This document shows, one piece after another, positions 8,391 to 16,009 of a stretch of DNA of 64,000 nucleotides. The notes beneath the pieces were generated by a model that was not told the DNA's origin, did no database searches, and saw only the letters and a program-made list of their open reading frames with translations. Where the stretch lies: NCBI GenBank assembly GCA_903842345.1, contig CAIMLR010000047.1:62001-126000 (forward strand). The letters run 5' to 3'. The stretch's first letter is position 1. Each line of letters starts with the position of its first letter. The translations under genes and the position numbers were made by a program. This DNA comes from an uncultured Myxococcales bacterium (GTDB taxonomy: Bacteria > Myxococcota_A > UBA9042).

Positions 8391-9623
8391 ATGTTTGAAG
8401 GCTTCCACTCCGTTCTGCGGCTCGCGGGCCTGAAAGTCGGCGTCGGCGAATGGCTGACGGTGACGCAGGCGCTTGACACGGGCCTCATCGGGCCGTCGCT
8501 CAAAGAGTTCTACAGCACGACGCGCGCGCTTGTGTGCCGCGATGAAGCGGACTACGACAAGTTCGATCAGGCTTTTGCCGCGTATTTTCAAGGTGCCCAG
8601 CTGCCGACGCCTGTGGCGCAGATGCTGCAGTCTTGGCTGGACAACCCGCTGAGCAAGCCGCCGCTGTCGCCCGAGGAGCTGGCGGCGCTGCCGGAGTACG
8701 ATTTGGAGCAGCTGCGCAAGCTGTATGAGGAGCGGCTCAAGGAGCAGACGGAGCGGCACGACGGCGGTTCGCATTGGATCGGCACGGGCGGGACGAGTCC
8801 GTTTGGCCAGGGCGGCGAGCATCCGTCGGGCATGCGCGTGGGCGAGGGGGCGAGCGGGCGCGGCCAGGCGATCGCGACGGCGCGCGCGCGGCGGTTCCGC
8901 AACTACCGGGATGACGTTGTGCTGGACACGCGGCAGTTGGCGGTGGCGGTGCGGCGGCTGCGGCGACTGGAGCGCAAGAGTCGCCGGCTTGAACTGGACA
9001 TGCCGGAGACGATTCGCAAGACGGCGGCCAACGGCGGTGACATCGAGATCGTCGAGAGGCCGGAGCGGCGCAACCAGGCGCGCGTGGTGCTGCTGCTCGA
9101 TGCCGGCGGATCGATGGACCCGCACGTGCGCAGCGTGCAGGCGTTCTTCTCGGCGATGAAGCAGGGCGGCGGGCTGCGCGAGGTGGAGGCGTTCTACTTC
9201 CACAATTGCGTCTACGGCGAGGTGTACAGCGACATGGCGCTGCTGAAGAAGAAGCCGCTGGCGGAGCTGACGCGGAGCGTGCCGCCCAACACGAACTTGG
9301 TGATGGTCGGCGATGCGTGGATGGCGCCGCGCGAGCTATTTTCTCCTTATGGCTCAATCGAGTATGGCACAACAGATGAAGTGCCAGGTATCGATCGGCT
9401 GCGCGATCTGGCCGCAGCGTTCCCCAAGCGCGTCTGGCTGAATCCAATCCCTGAGAATTACTGGGGAGAGTCGACGATTCGGGCCGTTGCGGAGGTGATG
9501 CCGATGTTGCCGATGACCGTCGAGGGAATGGTTGCGGCAGTTCAGGTTCTATTGGGACGGGGCGAGCGCGTTGCGAAGCGCACGCCAAAGCGGCCTTGGC
9601 CGAGTCCTCAGGAGATTTTTTGA
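8391..9623 (+). CDS. CoxE-like VWA domain protein, partner of the MoxR ATPase
   Basis: A 410-residue protein with an N-terminal helical region (1-120), an Arg-rich basic region (160-210) and a C-terminal von Willebrand A domain. The metal-ion-dependent adhesion site D-A-G-G-S-M-D (237-243) keeps the D-x-G-x-S core. It belongs to the uncharacterised CoxE/VWA group that is nearly always found beside a MoxR ATPase, as here. CoxE proteins help mature metal-containing enzymes in some bacteria, but no such enzyme is encoded next to this pair. The gene is followed 80 bases later by a degenerate ApbE-like gene on the same strand. Confidence 0.88.
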   Translation: MFEGFHSVLRLAGLKVGVGEWLTVTQALDTGLIGPSLKEFYSTTRALVCRDEADYDKFDQAFAAYFQGAQLPTPVAQMLQSWLDNPLSKPPLSPEELAALPEYDLEQLRKLYEERLKEQTERHDGGSHWIGTGGTSPFGQGGEHPSGMRVGEGASGRGQAIATARARRFRNYRDDVVLDTRQLAVAVRRLRRLERKSRRLELDMPETIRKTAANGGDIEIVERPERRNQARVVLLLDAGGSMDPHVRSVQAFFSAMKQGGGLREVEAFYFHNCVYGEVYSDMALLKKKPLAELTRSVPPNTNLVMVGDAWMAPRELFSPYGSIEYGTTDEVPGIDRLRDLAAAFPKRVWLNPIPENYWGESTIRAVAEVMPMLPMTVEGMVAAVQVLLGRGERVAKRTPKRPWPSPQEIF

Positions 9624-9703
9624 CGGCGGCGGCGGGCGCGTCCTCGACAAGCACCCGTGGCTCCGTCATCCTGCAATGGCTTTTTGCTCTGGAAGTGCGC
9701 CGT

Positions 9704-10762
9704 ATGAACATGAAACACACGTGTCTGACCGCCGTCCTCCTGACGTGGCCGCAACTTGTCGTTGCCCAGCCGCAGCCCGCGCCCGCGGCTGCACCGGCGG
9801 TCGCTCCGGAAGACGTCGACCAAGTGGAGGAAGCGCGGCTGATCCACGGCGTGCAAGCCTCCGTGCGCGTGTACAGCAAGGACGCCGCGGCGGGGCGAGC
9901 GGCGGCTCAGGCGGCGATGAATGAAATCGCGCGGATCTACGACAAGTACGACCTGCACACCCGTGACTCGGAAGCGACCGCGATCAACAGCGCGGCTGGA
10001 ACGGAAGAAGTCCTTGTGAGCGAGGAGACGTTTCAGCTCCTGACCCGCATGCTGGACCTTTGCCGTCGGTCCAATGGCGCTTATGATCCGACGGTTGCAT
10101 CGTATGACTTCTTGTGGAACTTTTCGATTCGGCCGTTTGTTCGCCCGCTCGCTGATGAAATTGCCGGTCGACGCAAAATGATCGGCTGCGACAAGGTGAT
10201 CCTCAAGCCGGTCCAGCACGCGGTGCGGACGGCGACTCCCGGGACGCGCATCACGTTTGCCGGTGTCCTGCACGGCTTTGCCCTGGAGCGAACGTCAGAA
10301 GTGCTGCGCAAGGCCGGGCTCAACGACTTCCGCATCCGCATTGGCAACGATCAGTTCGCGCAGGGCCGCGTGGGCACCCGCCACTGGTTCACGGCCGCGC
10401 CCAATACGCGCAAGCCCGAGGACGAGCCCATGCAGGTCTACCTGACGAGCCAGGCGGCCATGACGGTGTCCGACAGCGACCACTTTGTCCTGCGCAACGG
10501 CAAGCGGTACCACGATGGCCTGGATCCGCGGACGGGCATGCCGGCCGAGGGGACGGTGCAGGCGACCGTCATTGGCTCGGATCCGACGATGGCCGGCGCG
10601 ATGGCGCACGCGCTGCTGGTGCTGGGGCCCAAGGCTGGACTGGCGATGCTGGCGCACGACAAGCAGGCGGAAGGCTTTGTTGTCGACGCGACGGGCAAGA
10701 TTTTCGTGTCGCCGGCGATGACCGAGTACGCGCACCTGCCGGCGAAAATGCCGGTCGAATAG
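9704..10762 (+). CDS. Degenerate ApbE-like (FAD:protein FMN transferase family) secreted protein
   Basis: A 352-residue protein with a signal peptide (cleavage near A-Q-P) and an ApbE fold. Clear family blocks are Y-D-P-T-V-x(5)-L-W near residues 126-137 and H-D-G-L-D-P-R-T-G-M-P near 268. ApbE enzymes attach FMN to Thr or Ser in exported flavoproteins. Here several normally invariant sites have changed: the G-x-x-K-G loop reads G-V-L-H-G, the G-G-D loop reads G-N-D, and the C-terminal D-A-x-A-T block reads G-A-M-A-H. The protein may therefore have lost transferase activity or use another ligand. The ATG at 9704 has GGAAG upstream; a second ATG lies at 9710. Confidence 0.75.
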   Translation: MNMKHTCLTAVLLTWPQLVVAQPQPAPAAAPAVAPEDVDQVEEARLIHGVQASVRVYSKDAAAGRAAAQAAMNEIARIYDKYDLHTRDSEATAINSAAGTEEVLVSEETFQLLTRMLDLCRRSNGAYDPTVASYDFLWNFSIRPFVRPLADEIAGRRKMIGCDKVILKPVQHAVRTATPGTRITFAGVLHGFALERTSEVLRKAGLNDFRIRIGNDQFAQGRVGTRHWFTAAPNTRKPEDEPMQVYLTSQAAMTVSDSDHFVLRNGKRYHDGLDPRTGMPAEGTVQATVIGSDPTMAGAMAHALLVLGPKAGLAMLAHDKQAEGFVVDATGKIFVSPAMTEYAHLPAKMPVE

Positions 10763-10789
10763 CCGCCAATCGCGCCGGAGCTGCGGGTC

Positions 10790-11863
10790 ATGTTCTTGAA
10801 ACGCCATGCGATTTTGTTGCTCCTCGGGTTGCCGGCGTGCGTCGATGGGCTGCCGGAAGCGCCGGGCAACGCTGCGGGTTTTGCCACGTCGACTGCGGCG
10901 CTCACGACGGCCGAATATCCGCTGGCGACGTGGAGCGCGAGCCCGAATTTCGACGTGATGTCGCGCAAGCCGCCGGACGTGACGGTCATCGTCATCCACA
11001 CGACCGAGGGCACGTACGCAAGTGCAATCAACTGGTTTGAATCGACCGCCTCGCAGGTCTCCGCGCACTACTTGATCTCCAAGACGGGGGAAATCACCCA
11101 GATGGTGCTGGAGAAGGACAAGGCGTGGCACGTCAAGGCGGCCAACAGCTACACAATCGGCATCGAGCATGAAGGGATGATCGAGGACCCGAATTGGGTG
11201 ACCGAGCCGATGCTGGATGCGAGCGCGCAGCTGTGCTGCTACCTGTTGAAGAAGTGGCAGCTGCCCGCGACCAAGGACCACGTGATGGGGCACGTGGATT
11301 TGCCGGGGCAGACGCACAAGGACCCCGGCGCGTATTGGCCGTGGGACAAGTACATGACCAAGGTGCAGGCGTGCATGGGGCCCGTCGTCCCGTCATGCGG
11401 CACGTGCGACGACAAGAACCCGTGCACCATCGACACGTGCGTCGCGGCGACGTGCCAACACGCCAACGCCGAGGGCGCTTGCGACGACGGCGATGCCTGC
11501 ACAGTCGGCGACTACTGTGCGCAGGGACTGTGTCTCGCCGGCGCGAACACGGGCTGCGGCGCGGATGGCGCGGGATCGGCGGATGCGGACGCTGCGCCTG
11601 ACACCGCCGCATTGGACGCAAAGCCGGCGTCAGATGCCGATGGCGGCGATCCGAACCAGCACATTCCGTACGATGCGACGGCGCAGGCCAGTGACACGGC
11701 CGCGCTCGCGGGGGACGATGCCGGCTCGGTCGCCCCGGCGGCCAGCGCCCCGCAATCGGCAGCGAGTGGCTGTCAGGCCGGAGCCGGTGGCAACGCGTCG
11801 CCGATCGCCCTTGTCGCGCTCGCGATCCTCGGCCTGTGGCGTCTGGCGCGACGCCGGGCATGA
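10790..11863 (+). CDS. Surface N-acetylmuramoyl-L-alanine amidase with Cys-rich repeats and MYXO-CTERM-like tail
   Basis: A 357-residue protein. The signal peptide ends at L-P-A-C (Cys17), so it may be a lipoprotein. Residues 40-195 form an Amidase_2 domain with the zinc ligands H70 (V-I-H-T), H168 (G-H-V-D) and D178 (K-D-P-G), the same 10-residue H-to-D spacing as AmpD. It should cleave the amide bond between MurNAc and the stem peptide. Two Cys-rich repeats (203-257) and an Asp/Ala linker follow. The last 30 residues start with Cys328 and hold a hydrophobic helix and R-L-A-R-R-R, like MYXO-CTERM sorting tails. The stop overlaps the start of the TonB-like gene. Confidence 0.88.
   Translation: MFLKRHAILLLLGLPACVDGLPEAPGNAAGFATSTAALTTAEYPLATWSASPNFDVMSRKPPDVTVIVIHTTEGTYASAINWFESTASQVSAHYLISKTGEITQMVLEKDKAWHVKAANSYTIGIEHEGMIEDPNWVTEPMLDASAQLCCYLLKKWQLPATKDHVMGHVDLPGQTHKDPGAYWPWDKYMTKVQACMGPVVPSCGTCDDKNPCTIDTCVAATCQHANAEGACDDGDACTVGDYCAQGLCLAGANTGCGADGAGSADADAAPDTAALDAKPASDADGGDPNQHIPYDATAQASDTAALAGDDAGSVAPAASAPQSAASGCQAGAGGNASPIALVALAILGLWRLARRRA
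11771..11860 (+). other. MYXO-CTERM-like C-terminal sorting tail of the amidase
   Basis: The final 30 codons of the amidase encode an isolated Cys (328), a Gly/Ala-rich spacer, a helix of about 12 hydrophobic residues (I-A-L-V-A-L-A-I-L-G-L-W) and a terminal cluster R-L-A-R-R-R. This is the three-part layout of MYXO-CTERM tails, which in myxobacteria are processed so that the Cys becomes a membrane anchor. The family match is by eye. Confidence 0.6.
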
Positions 11864-12603
11864 CGGTGCCCGTGGATCGCAACCTCCTGATTGGCTTTGC
11901 AGTGGCGTTGGCGTTGACCGCGCTTCTGGCGTTGGGCGTGCGCAGCATGCCGTTGCCCGCGTTCCGGCCACACCTTGTGGCGCCACCGGAAGCGCGGGCG
12001 TCCTCCGCGTGGGCTGAACCGCGCGACGTCGACTGGCGACCGCGCGCGGCGCAAAAAGCCCCGGAAACCGCGCAAGCCCCGGCACCTGCTGCCGCACCAA
12101 TGGCGGCTGTCCGCCCGCGCGCAAGTGTCGACAAACCGGCATCTGCGGGCGGCGTGCCAGTCCAGGTCGCGCCGGCGGGCGCAGTTGCCGTCCCTGCTGC
12201 TCCGGTCGCGCCCGGCGTCGCGGGTCCCGGTCCGCTCGCTGCTGCACCGGCCGGACCGGGCGCCTCCGGCGAAGGCCACGCCGCTGTGGCCGCCGGTGCT
12301 GGCGATGCCGTCTATGGTCCCGGTGACGTCGATGTGCCGCCCGCGCCGCTGGCCATGTCGCAGCCGCCGTTTCCCTCGGCTGCGCAGAAGCTTGGACTCG
12401 CCGCCGAGGTCCTGCTGACGCTGATCATTGAAACGGACGGTCACGTCTCCCACCTCGACGCACACTGTGGCGACTGCGATCCGAGCTTTCTCCGCGCCAC
12501 GCGGGAGACCGCGCGCACCTGGCGGTTTGCCCCCGCGCGCCTGCATGGCCAGCCCGTGCGCGCGCGCTTGGAGCACCGCATTCACTTTGAGCTGGACGAG
12601 TAA
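11860..12603 (+). CDS. TonB family protein
   Basis: A 247-residue protein with one N-terminal membrane helix (about residues 8-25), a long Ala/Pro/Val-rich periplasmic linker (30-155) and a C-terminal TonB domain of about 80 residues containing L-I-I-E-T-D-G-H-V, a R-A-T-R-E-T-A-R-T-W-R-F-A-P-A block and a final beta strand. TonB proteins span the periplasm and pass energy from ExbBD to outer-membrane receptors. The TonB domain carries an unusual C-G-D-C motif. The start at 11860 overlaps the amidase stop codon (ATGA), which implies translational coupling. No exbB or exbD lies nearby. A TonB-dependent receptor is at 38410. Confidence 0.82.
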   Translation: MTVPVDRNLLIGFAVALALTALLALGVRSMPLPAFRPHLVAPPEARASSAWAEPRDVDWRPRAAQKAPETAQAPAPAAAPMAAVRPRASVDKPASAGGVPVQVAPAGAVAVPAAPVAPGVAGPGPLAAAPAGPGASGEGHAAVAAGAGDAVYGPGDVDVPPAPLAMSQPPFPSAAQKLGLAAEVLLTLIIETDGHVSHLDAHCGDCDPSFLRATRETARTWRFAPARLHGQPVRARLEHRIHFELDE

Positions 12604-12609
12604 CGCCTG

Positions 12610-13758
12610 ATGGAATTGCGCATCAACGAGAGTCTCGCGGCGATCGACGCCGAAGCCTGGGACGCGCTTGTCGGCGCGCACTGGCCGTTCCTCGAGCACG
12701 CTTTCCTCTACGGCCTGGAGCTGACGCGCTGCGTCGGGGGCGATTCCGGCTGGCAGCCGCTGCCGTTGACCCTGTACGACGGCGATGCGCTGGTTGGCGC
12801 GGTGCCGCTGTACGTGCGCACGGACTCCTATGGCGAGTTCATCTTTGACTGGGCCTGGGCGGATTTCTACCACCGCAACGGCGCGCCGTACTATCCCAAA
12901 CTGACCGTTGCGCCGCCGTTTACGCCCGCCACCGGGCCGCGCCTGTTGGTGCACCCGCAGCACGCCGATCCGGATCGGCTGCGCCTGCTGCTGGCGGAAG
13001 GCATCGAGGCGGTGGGCGCGCGGGTCGGCGCGTCGGGCGCGCACGTGCTGTTTTGCGAGCCGCACGAGGCGGAGCTGCTGGCGCAGCGCGGTTGGATTGC
13101 CCGCAAGACGGTCCAGACGGCGTGGAAAAACCCGGGCTGGCCGACCTTTGAGGCGTTCCTGGAGACGCTGCGGGCGCCGGCGCGCAAGGATATCCGCAAG
13201 GAGCGGCGCAAAGTGGCGGAGCTCGGGCTGGCGATTCAAACCGTGCGCGGCGACGAGCTGGACGACGCAGGCTGGAAGGCGCTCCGGCGGTTCTACGAGA
13301 ACAACGTCGCGCGGCACGGCGCGGAGGCGTACCTGACACCGGCGTTTTTTGAGCATTTGCAGCGTCATTTGCCACATCGCATTGTCGCATCCATGGCCAA
13401 GGAATCAGGGGAATTTATCGCGGGAACGCTGAGCCTGCAAAAGGGCCAGCATCTGTACGGCCGCTACTGGGGCTGCGACGTGGATCGGCCGTTCCTGCAT
13501 TTTGAGCTGGCGTTCTACCAGCTGATGGACGCGTGCATCGCCAACGGCTGGACGCATTTTGAGCCGGGCGCGGGCGGCGGCCACAAGATCAACCGCGGGA
13601 TGCTGCCGGTCCTCGTGGACAGCGCGCATTGGCTCGCCCATCCGGCGTTCCGGCAGGTCATCGCCGATCACGTCGCCGGTGAGCGCACGGCGATGGCGGA
13701 GCACCTCGACGACATGGCGATGCGCGCGACGACAAAGCGGGACGGCCTGATTTCATGA
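12610..13758 (+). CDS. FemAB-like/GNAT-fold acyltransferase (DUF482, COG3146 type)
   Basis: A 382-residue cytoplasmic protein of the FemAB-like family with a double GNAT fold. Characteristic segments are an aromatic N-terminal block (W-P-F-L-E-H-A-F-L), an F-D-W-A-W-A-D-F-Y segment, Y-Y-P-K-L-x-V-A-P-P-F-T-P-A-T-G-P-R-L-L near residues 96-115, and a C-terminal H-L-Y-G-R-Y-W-G and F-E-P-G-A-G-G-x-H-K-I-N-R-G block. Relatives are annotated as predicted N-acyltransferases with no proven substrate; a role in envelope amino-acyl transfer is only suggested by FemAB homology. It follows the TonB-like gene by 6 bases. Confidence 0.85.
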   Translation: MELRINESLAAIDAEAWDALVGAHWPFLEHAFLYGLELTRCVGGDSGWQPLPLTLYDGDALVGAVPLYVRTDSYGEFIFDWAWADFYHRNGAPYYPKLTVAPPFTPATGPRLLVHPQHADPDRLRLLLAEGIEAVGARVGASGAHVLFCEPHEAELLAQRGWIARKTVQTAWKNPGWPTFEAFLETLRAPARKDIRKERRKVAELGLAIQTVRGDELDDAGWKALRRFYENNVARHGAEAYLTPAFFEHLQRHLPHRIVASMAKESGEFIAGTLSLQKGQHLYGRYWGCDVDRPFLHFELAFYQLMDACIANGWTHFEPGAGGGHKINRGMLPVLVDSAHWLAHPAFRQVIADHVAGERTAMAEHLDDMAMRATTKRDGLIS

Positions 13759-13760
13759 CG

Positions 13761-13777
13761 CCGACGTTATGCGTCGG
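13761..13777. promoter_or_regulatory. Small inverted repeat with nearby -10-like box upstream of the Kazal lipoprotein
   Basis: CCGACG (13761-13766) and CGTCGG (13772-13777) form a 6-bp perfect dyad with a 5-base loop. TATCCT at 13792-13797 resembles a -10 box and lies 50 bases before the ATG at 13848. No T-run follows the dyad, so it is not a good terminator; an operator is possible. Weak call. Confidence 0.25.
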
Positions 13778-13847
13778 ATCCGACTTTCTGTTATCCTGCC
13801 AGCTGCACGGTTTCCGGCATTTTGGGCTGGATGCGCGAGGAGTTCGT

Positions 13848-14960
13848 ATGAAGCAGCATTCTTTGCGGATTGGTTTTGCGTGCCTGATGGCGCTCGTCGT
13901 GGCGGCGTGTGGGACGACCACGGGCGGCGGCGCGACGACGGATGCGGAATCCGGGACGGACGCGGCCGTGGACGACGCGGTCGGCACCGACGCGGCGGCT
14001 GGCGACATTGCTGCGGATGTGACGGGCGTTGCCGATACCGCCGCCGATACCGGCGATGTGGCGGTGGCGGACGTGAAGCCCGGCGACGCTGCGCCGGATG
14101 TTGCCGGTGACGCCGCCGCGGATGTTGCCCTTGACGCGATTGGCCCCGTCGGCTGCGGCGGCAAGACCAATGTCGTCTGCGCGCCTGGGCAGTACTGCGC
14201 GGCGCCCGATGGCCAGTGCGGCGGCGTCGGCACGTGCACGGTCAAACCGCTGGCGTGCGACATGATTTACGCGCCCGTCTGCGGCTGTGACGGCAAGGAC
14301 TACAGCAACGCGTGCGTCGCGGCGGGCCAGGGCGTCACCGTCCAATTCACCGGCACCTGCGCGACGGACAACACCTGCGGCGGGTTCATCGGCAAGACGT
14401 GCCCCAAAGGCGACTTCTGCGATCCGTCGGGCTGCGGCTTTGACATGACCGGCGTTTGCGTCGTGATTCCAACTGGCTGCCCCAAGAACCTCGCGCCGGT
14501 CTGCGGCTGCGACGGCAACACGTACGGCAACGACTGCATGCGCCAGGTCGCCGGCGTCGGCAAGGCGTCCGACGGCAATTGCGCCAAGCCCGGCGACTGC
14601 AACATCGGCGACAACACCGGCTGCGCGAAGGGCCAGTTCTGCAAGTCGCCGTTCGCCGGCCAATGCAGCGGCGTGGGCGCGTGCGCGGTGATTCCGCAGA
14701 TCTGCCCGATGATCTTCATGCCCGTCTGCGGCTGTGACGGCAAGGACTACGACAACGACTGCGGCGCCAACGCCGGTGGCACCAACGCAGCCAGCAACGG
14801 CGCCTGTGCGCCCGACAATTGCGTCACAACCAAGGATTGCACCGGCGGTCTCGCATGCAAGGCTGGCGTTTGTGGCGCGTGTCCGGGCATCATGTGCACC
14901 GCAATCGCGTGCCCGCAGGGCCAGGTCAAAGACCAGTGCTGCGCCTGCTACACGCCGTAG
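13848..14960 (+). CDS. Lipoprotein with Asp/Ala stalk and three Kazal-type domains
   Basis: A 370-residue protein: signal peptide with lipobox V-A-A-C, an acidic Asp/Ala/Val stalk (about 25-100), three tandem repeats of about 75 residues and a short Cys-rich tail. Each repeat ends in a Kazal-like domain with the signature P-V-C-G-C-D-G-K/N-x-Y-x-N-x-C and is preceded by a conserved C-x(3)-G-Q/D-F/Y-C element. Kazal domains inhibit serine proteases by inserting a reactive loop; whether these inhibit anything is not shown by sequence. GAGGAG lies 6 bases before the ATG at 13848, although the frame is open from 13755. It is followed by the rhodanese gene after 23 bases. Confidence 0.85.
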   Translation: MKQHSLRIGFACLMALVVAACGTTTGGGATTDAESGTDAAVDDAVGTDAAAGDIAADVTGVADTAADTGDVAVADVKPGDAAPDVAGDAAADVALDAIGPVGCGGKTNVVCAPGQYCAAPDGQCGGVGTCTVKPLACDMIYAPVCGCDGKDYSNACVAAGQGVTVQFTGTCATDNTCGGFIGKTCPKGDFCDPSGCGFDMTGVCVVIPTGCPKNLAPVCGCDGNTYGNDCMRQVAGVGKASDGNCAKPGDCNIGDNTGCAKGQFCKSPFAGQCSGVGACAVIPQICPMIFMPVCGCDGKDYDNDCGANAGGTNAASNGACAPDNCVTTKDCTGGLACKAGVCGACPGIMCTAIACPQGQVKDQCCACYTP

Positions 14961-14983
14961 GCCGGACCAGAACGGAGAGAACG

Positions 14984-15268
14984 ATGGATGACATTCGGAT
15001 TGACCAGCAGACGGCGCATCGTCTGGTGGCAGAAGGCGCCAAGCTGATCGATGTGCGCACGCACGACGAGAACGCCGGTGGCGCGCTGCCGGGCGCGATA
15101 AACGTGCCGGTGCAGGTGATTGGCGAAGAAATCGACAAGTACGCCAAGCCGGACGAGACGATTGTGCTGTACTGCCGCTCCGGCGGTCGCAGCGACATGG
15201 CCGCGCGGATCCTGCGCAGCATGGGCTACAGCAAAGCCTACAACATGGGCGGCATCCACGAGTGGTGA
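14984..15268 (+). CDS. Single-domain rhodanese (sulfurtransferase)
   Basis: A 94-residue single rhodanese domain similar in size to GlpE/PspE. The active-site loop is C-R-S-G-G-R (Cys64 first), a standard six-residue loop for thiosulfate or persulfide transfer. There is no signal peptide, so it acts in the cytoplasm. The ATG at 14984 has GGAGAG upstream. The stop codon is 3 bases before the carF-like start, so the two are almost certainly translated from one message. Sulfur acceptor unknown. Confidence 0.9.
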   Translation: MDDIRIDQQTAHRLVAEGAKLIDVRTHDENAGGALPGAINVPVQVIGEEIDKYAKPDETIVLYCRSGGRSDMAARILRSMGYSKAYNMGGIHEW

Positions 15269-15271
15269 TTG

Positions 15272-15997
15272 ATGGTTGAGAATGGGCACCCGCTCCCGGC
15301 GGGCGGCATGACGCCGCACCGGGCTTTTGAAATCATTGGCATTGCGACTTTCGCATCGCTGGAACTGTGGCTGGTCGTCCGCCTCGCGCACGCGACGTCG
15401 TCCGAGGCGGCGGCGTTGACGCTGCTGATGGCGGCGCTTGTTGGCTACGTCGCGGCGGATTTTGGCAGCGGCATGGCGCATTGGCTTTTTGACCGCTACG
15501 GCACGGAGCAGACGCCGGTTGTGGGGCAGAACTTCATCAAGCCGTTTCGCGAGCACCACGTCGATCCCAAGGGCATGACGCTGCACGATTTTGTCGAGAC
15601 CAACGGCAACAATTGCATCGCCACTGCGCCAATCGTCGCGATGGGACTGACAGCGGATTTGACGACGCTCCACGGCATCTTTGCCGCGACGTTCTGTGCG
15701 TCGATCTCGCTCTTCGTCTTTGGCACCAACCAGTTCCACAAGTGGTCCCACGAGGATCGCCTGCCGGGCTGGGTGCAGGGCCTGCAGCGCGCGCACATCA
15801 TCCTCGGCGTGAAGCACCATGACGTGCACCACACCGCGCCGTTTGACCGCTACTACTGCATTACCAGCGGCATGCTGAACCCGCTGCTGACGCGCATCCA
15901 GTTCTTTCCGCGCCTGGAGTCGCTGATTTTCCGCGTGACGGGCGTGCGCGCGGGCCAGAGCGACGCCGCCTACGTGGCGACGCGCAACGCTTCCTGA
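15272..15997 (+). CDS. carF: CarF/TMEM189-type plasmanylethanolamine desaturase
   Basis: A 241-residue membrane protein with all signatures of the TMEM189/CarF family: D-F-G-S-G-M-A-H-W (63-71), P-F-R-E-H-H-x-D-P (91-99), H-D-F-x-E-T-N-G (105-112), N-Q-F-H-K-W-S-H (153-160) and H-H-D-V-H-H-T-A-P-F-D-x-Y-Y-C-I-T (182-198). These histidines bind the di-iron centre. In Myxococcus xanthus CarF and in human PEDS1 the enzyme makes the vinyl-ether bond of plasmalogens, and CarF is needed for the singlet-oxygen and light response. The ATG at 15272 directly follows a TTG that also fits the frame. No other ether-lipid gene is in the window. Confidence 0.93.
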   Translation: MVENGHPLPAGGMTPHRAFEIIGIATFASLELWLVVRLAHATSSEAAALTLLMAALVGYVAADFGSGMAHWLFDRYGTEQTPVVGQNFIKPFREHHVDPKGMTLHDFVETNGNNCIATAPIVAMGLTADLTTLHGIFAATFCASISLFVFGTNQFHKWSHEDRLPGWVQGLQRAHIILGVKHHDVHHTAPFDRYYCITSGMLNPLLTRIQFFPRLESLIFRVTGVRAGQSDAAYVATRNAS

Positions 15998-16009
15998 AGT
16001 CGTCCAGGG

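Noticed and set aside
7347-9203. Long minus-strand frame over the MoxR and VWA genes
   Set aside because: Mirror of strongly biased codons in the real genes; no domain.
13848-14150. Asp/Ala-coding tracts as simple DNA repeats or frameshift debris
   Set aside because: They remain in frame in each gene, follow a lipobox and precede intact domains, so they are protein linkers rather than repeat arrays.
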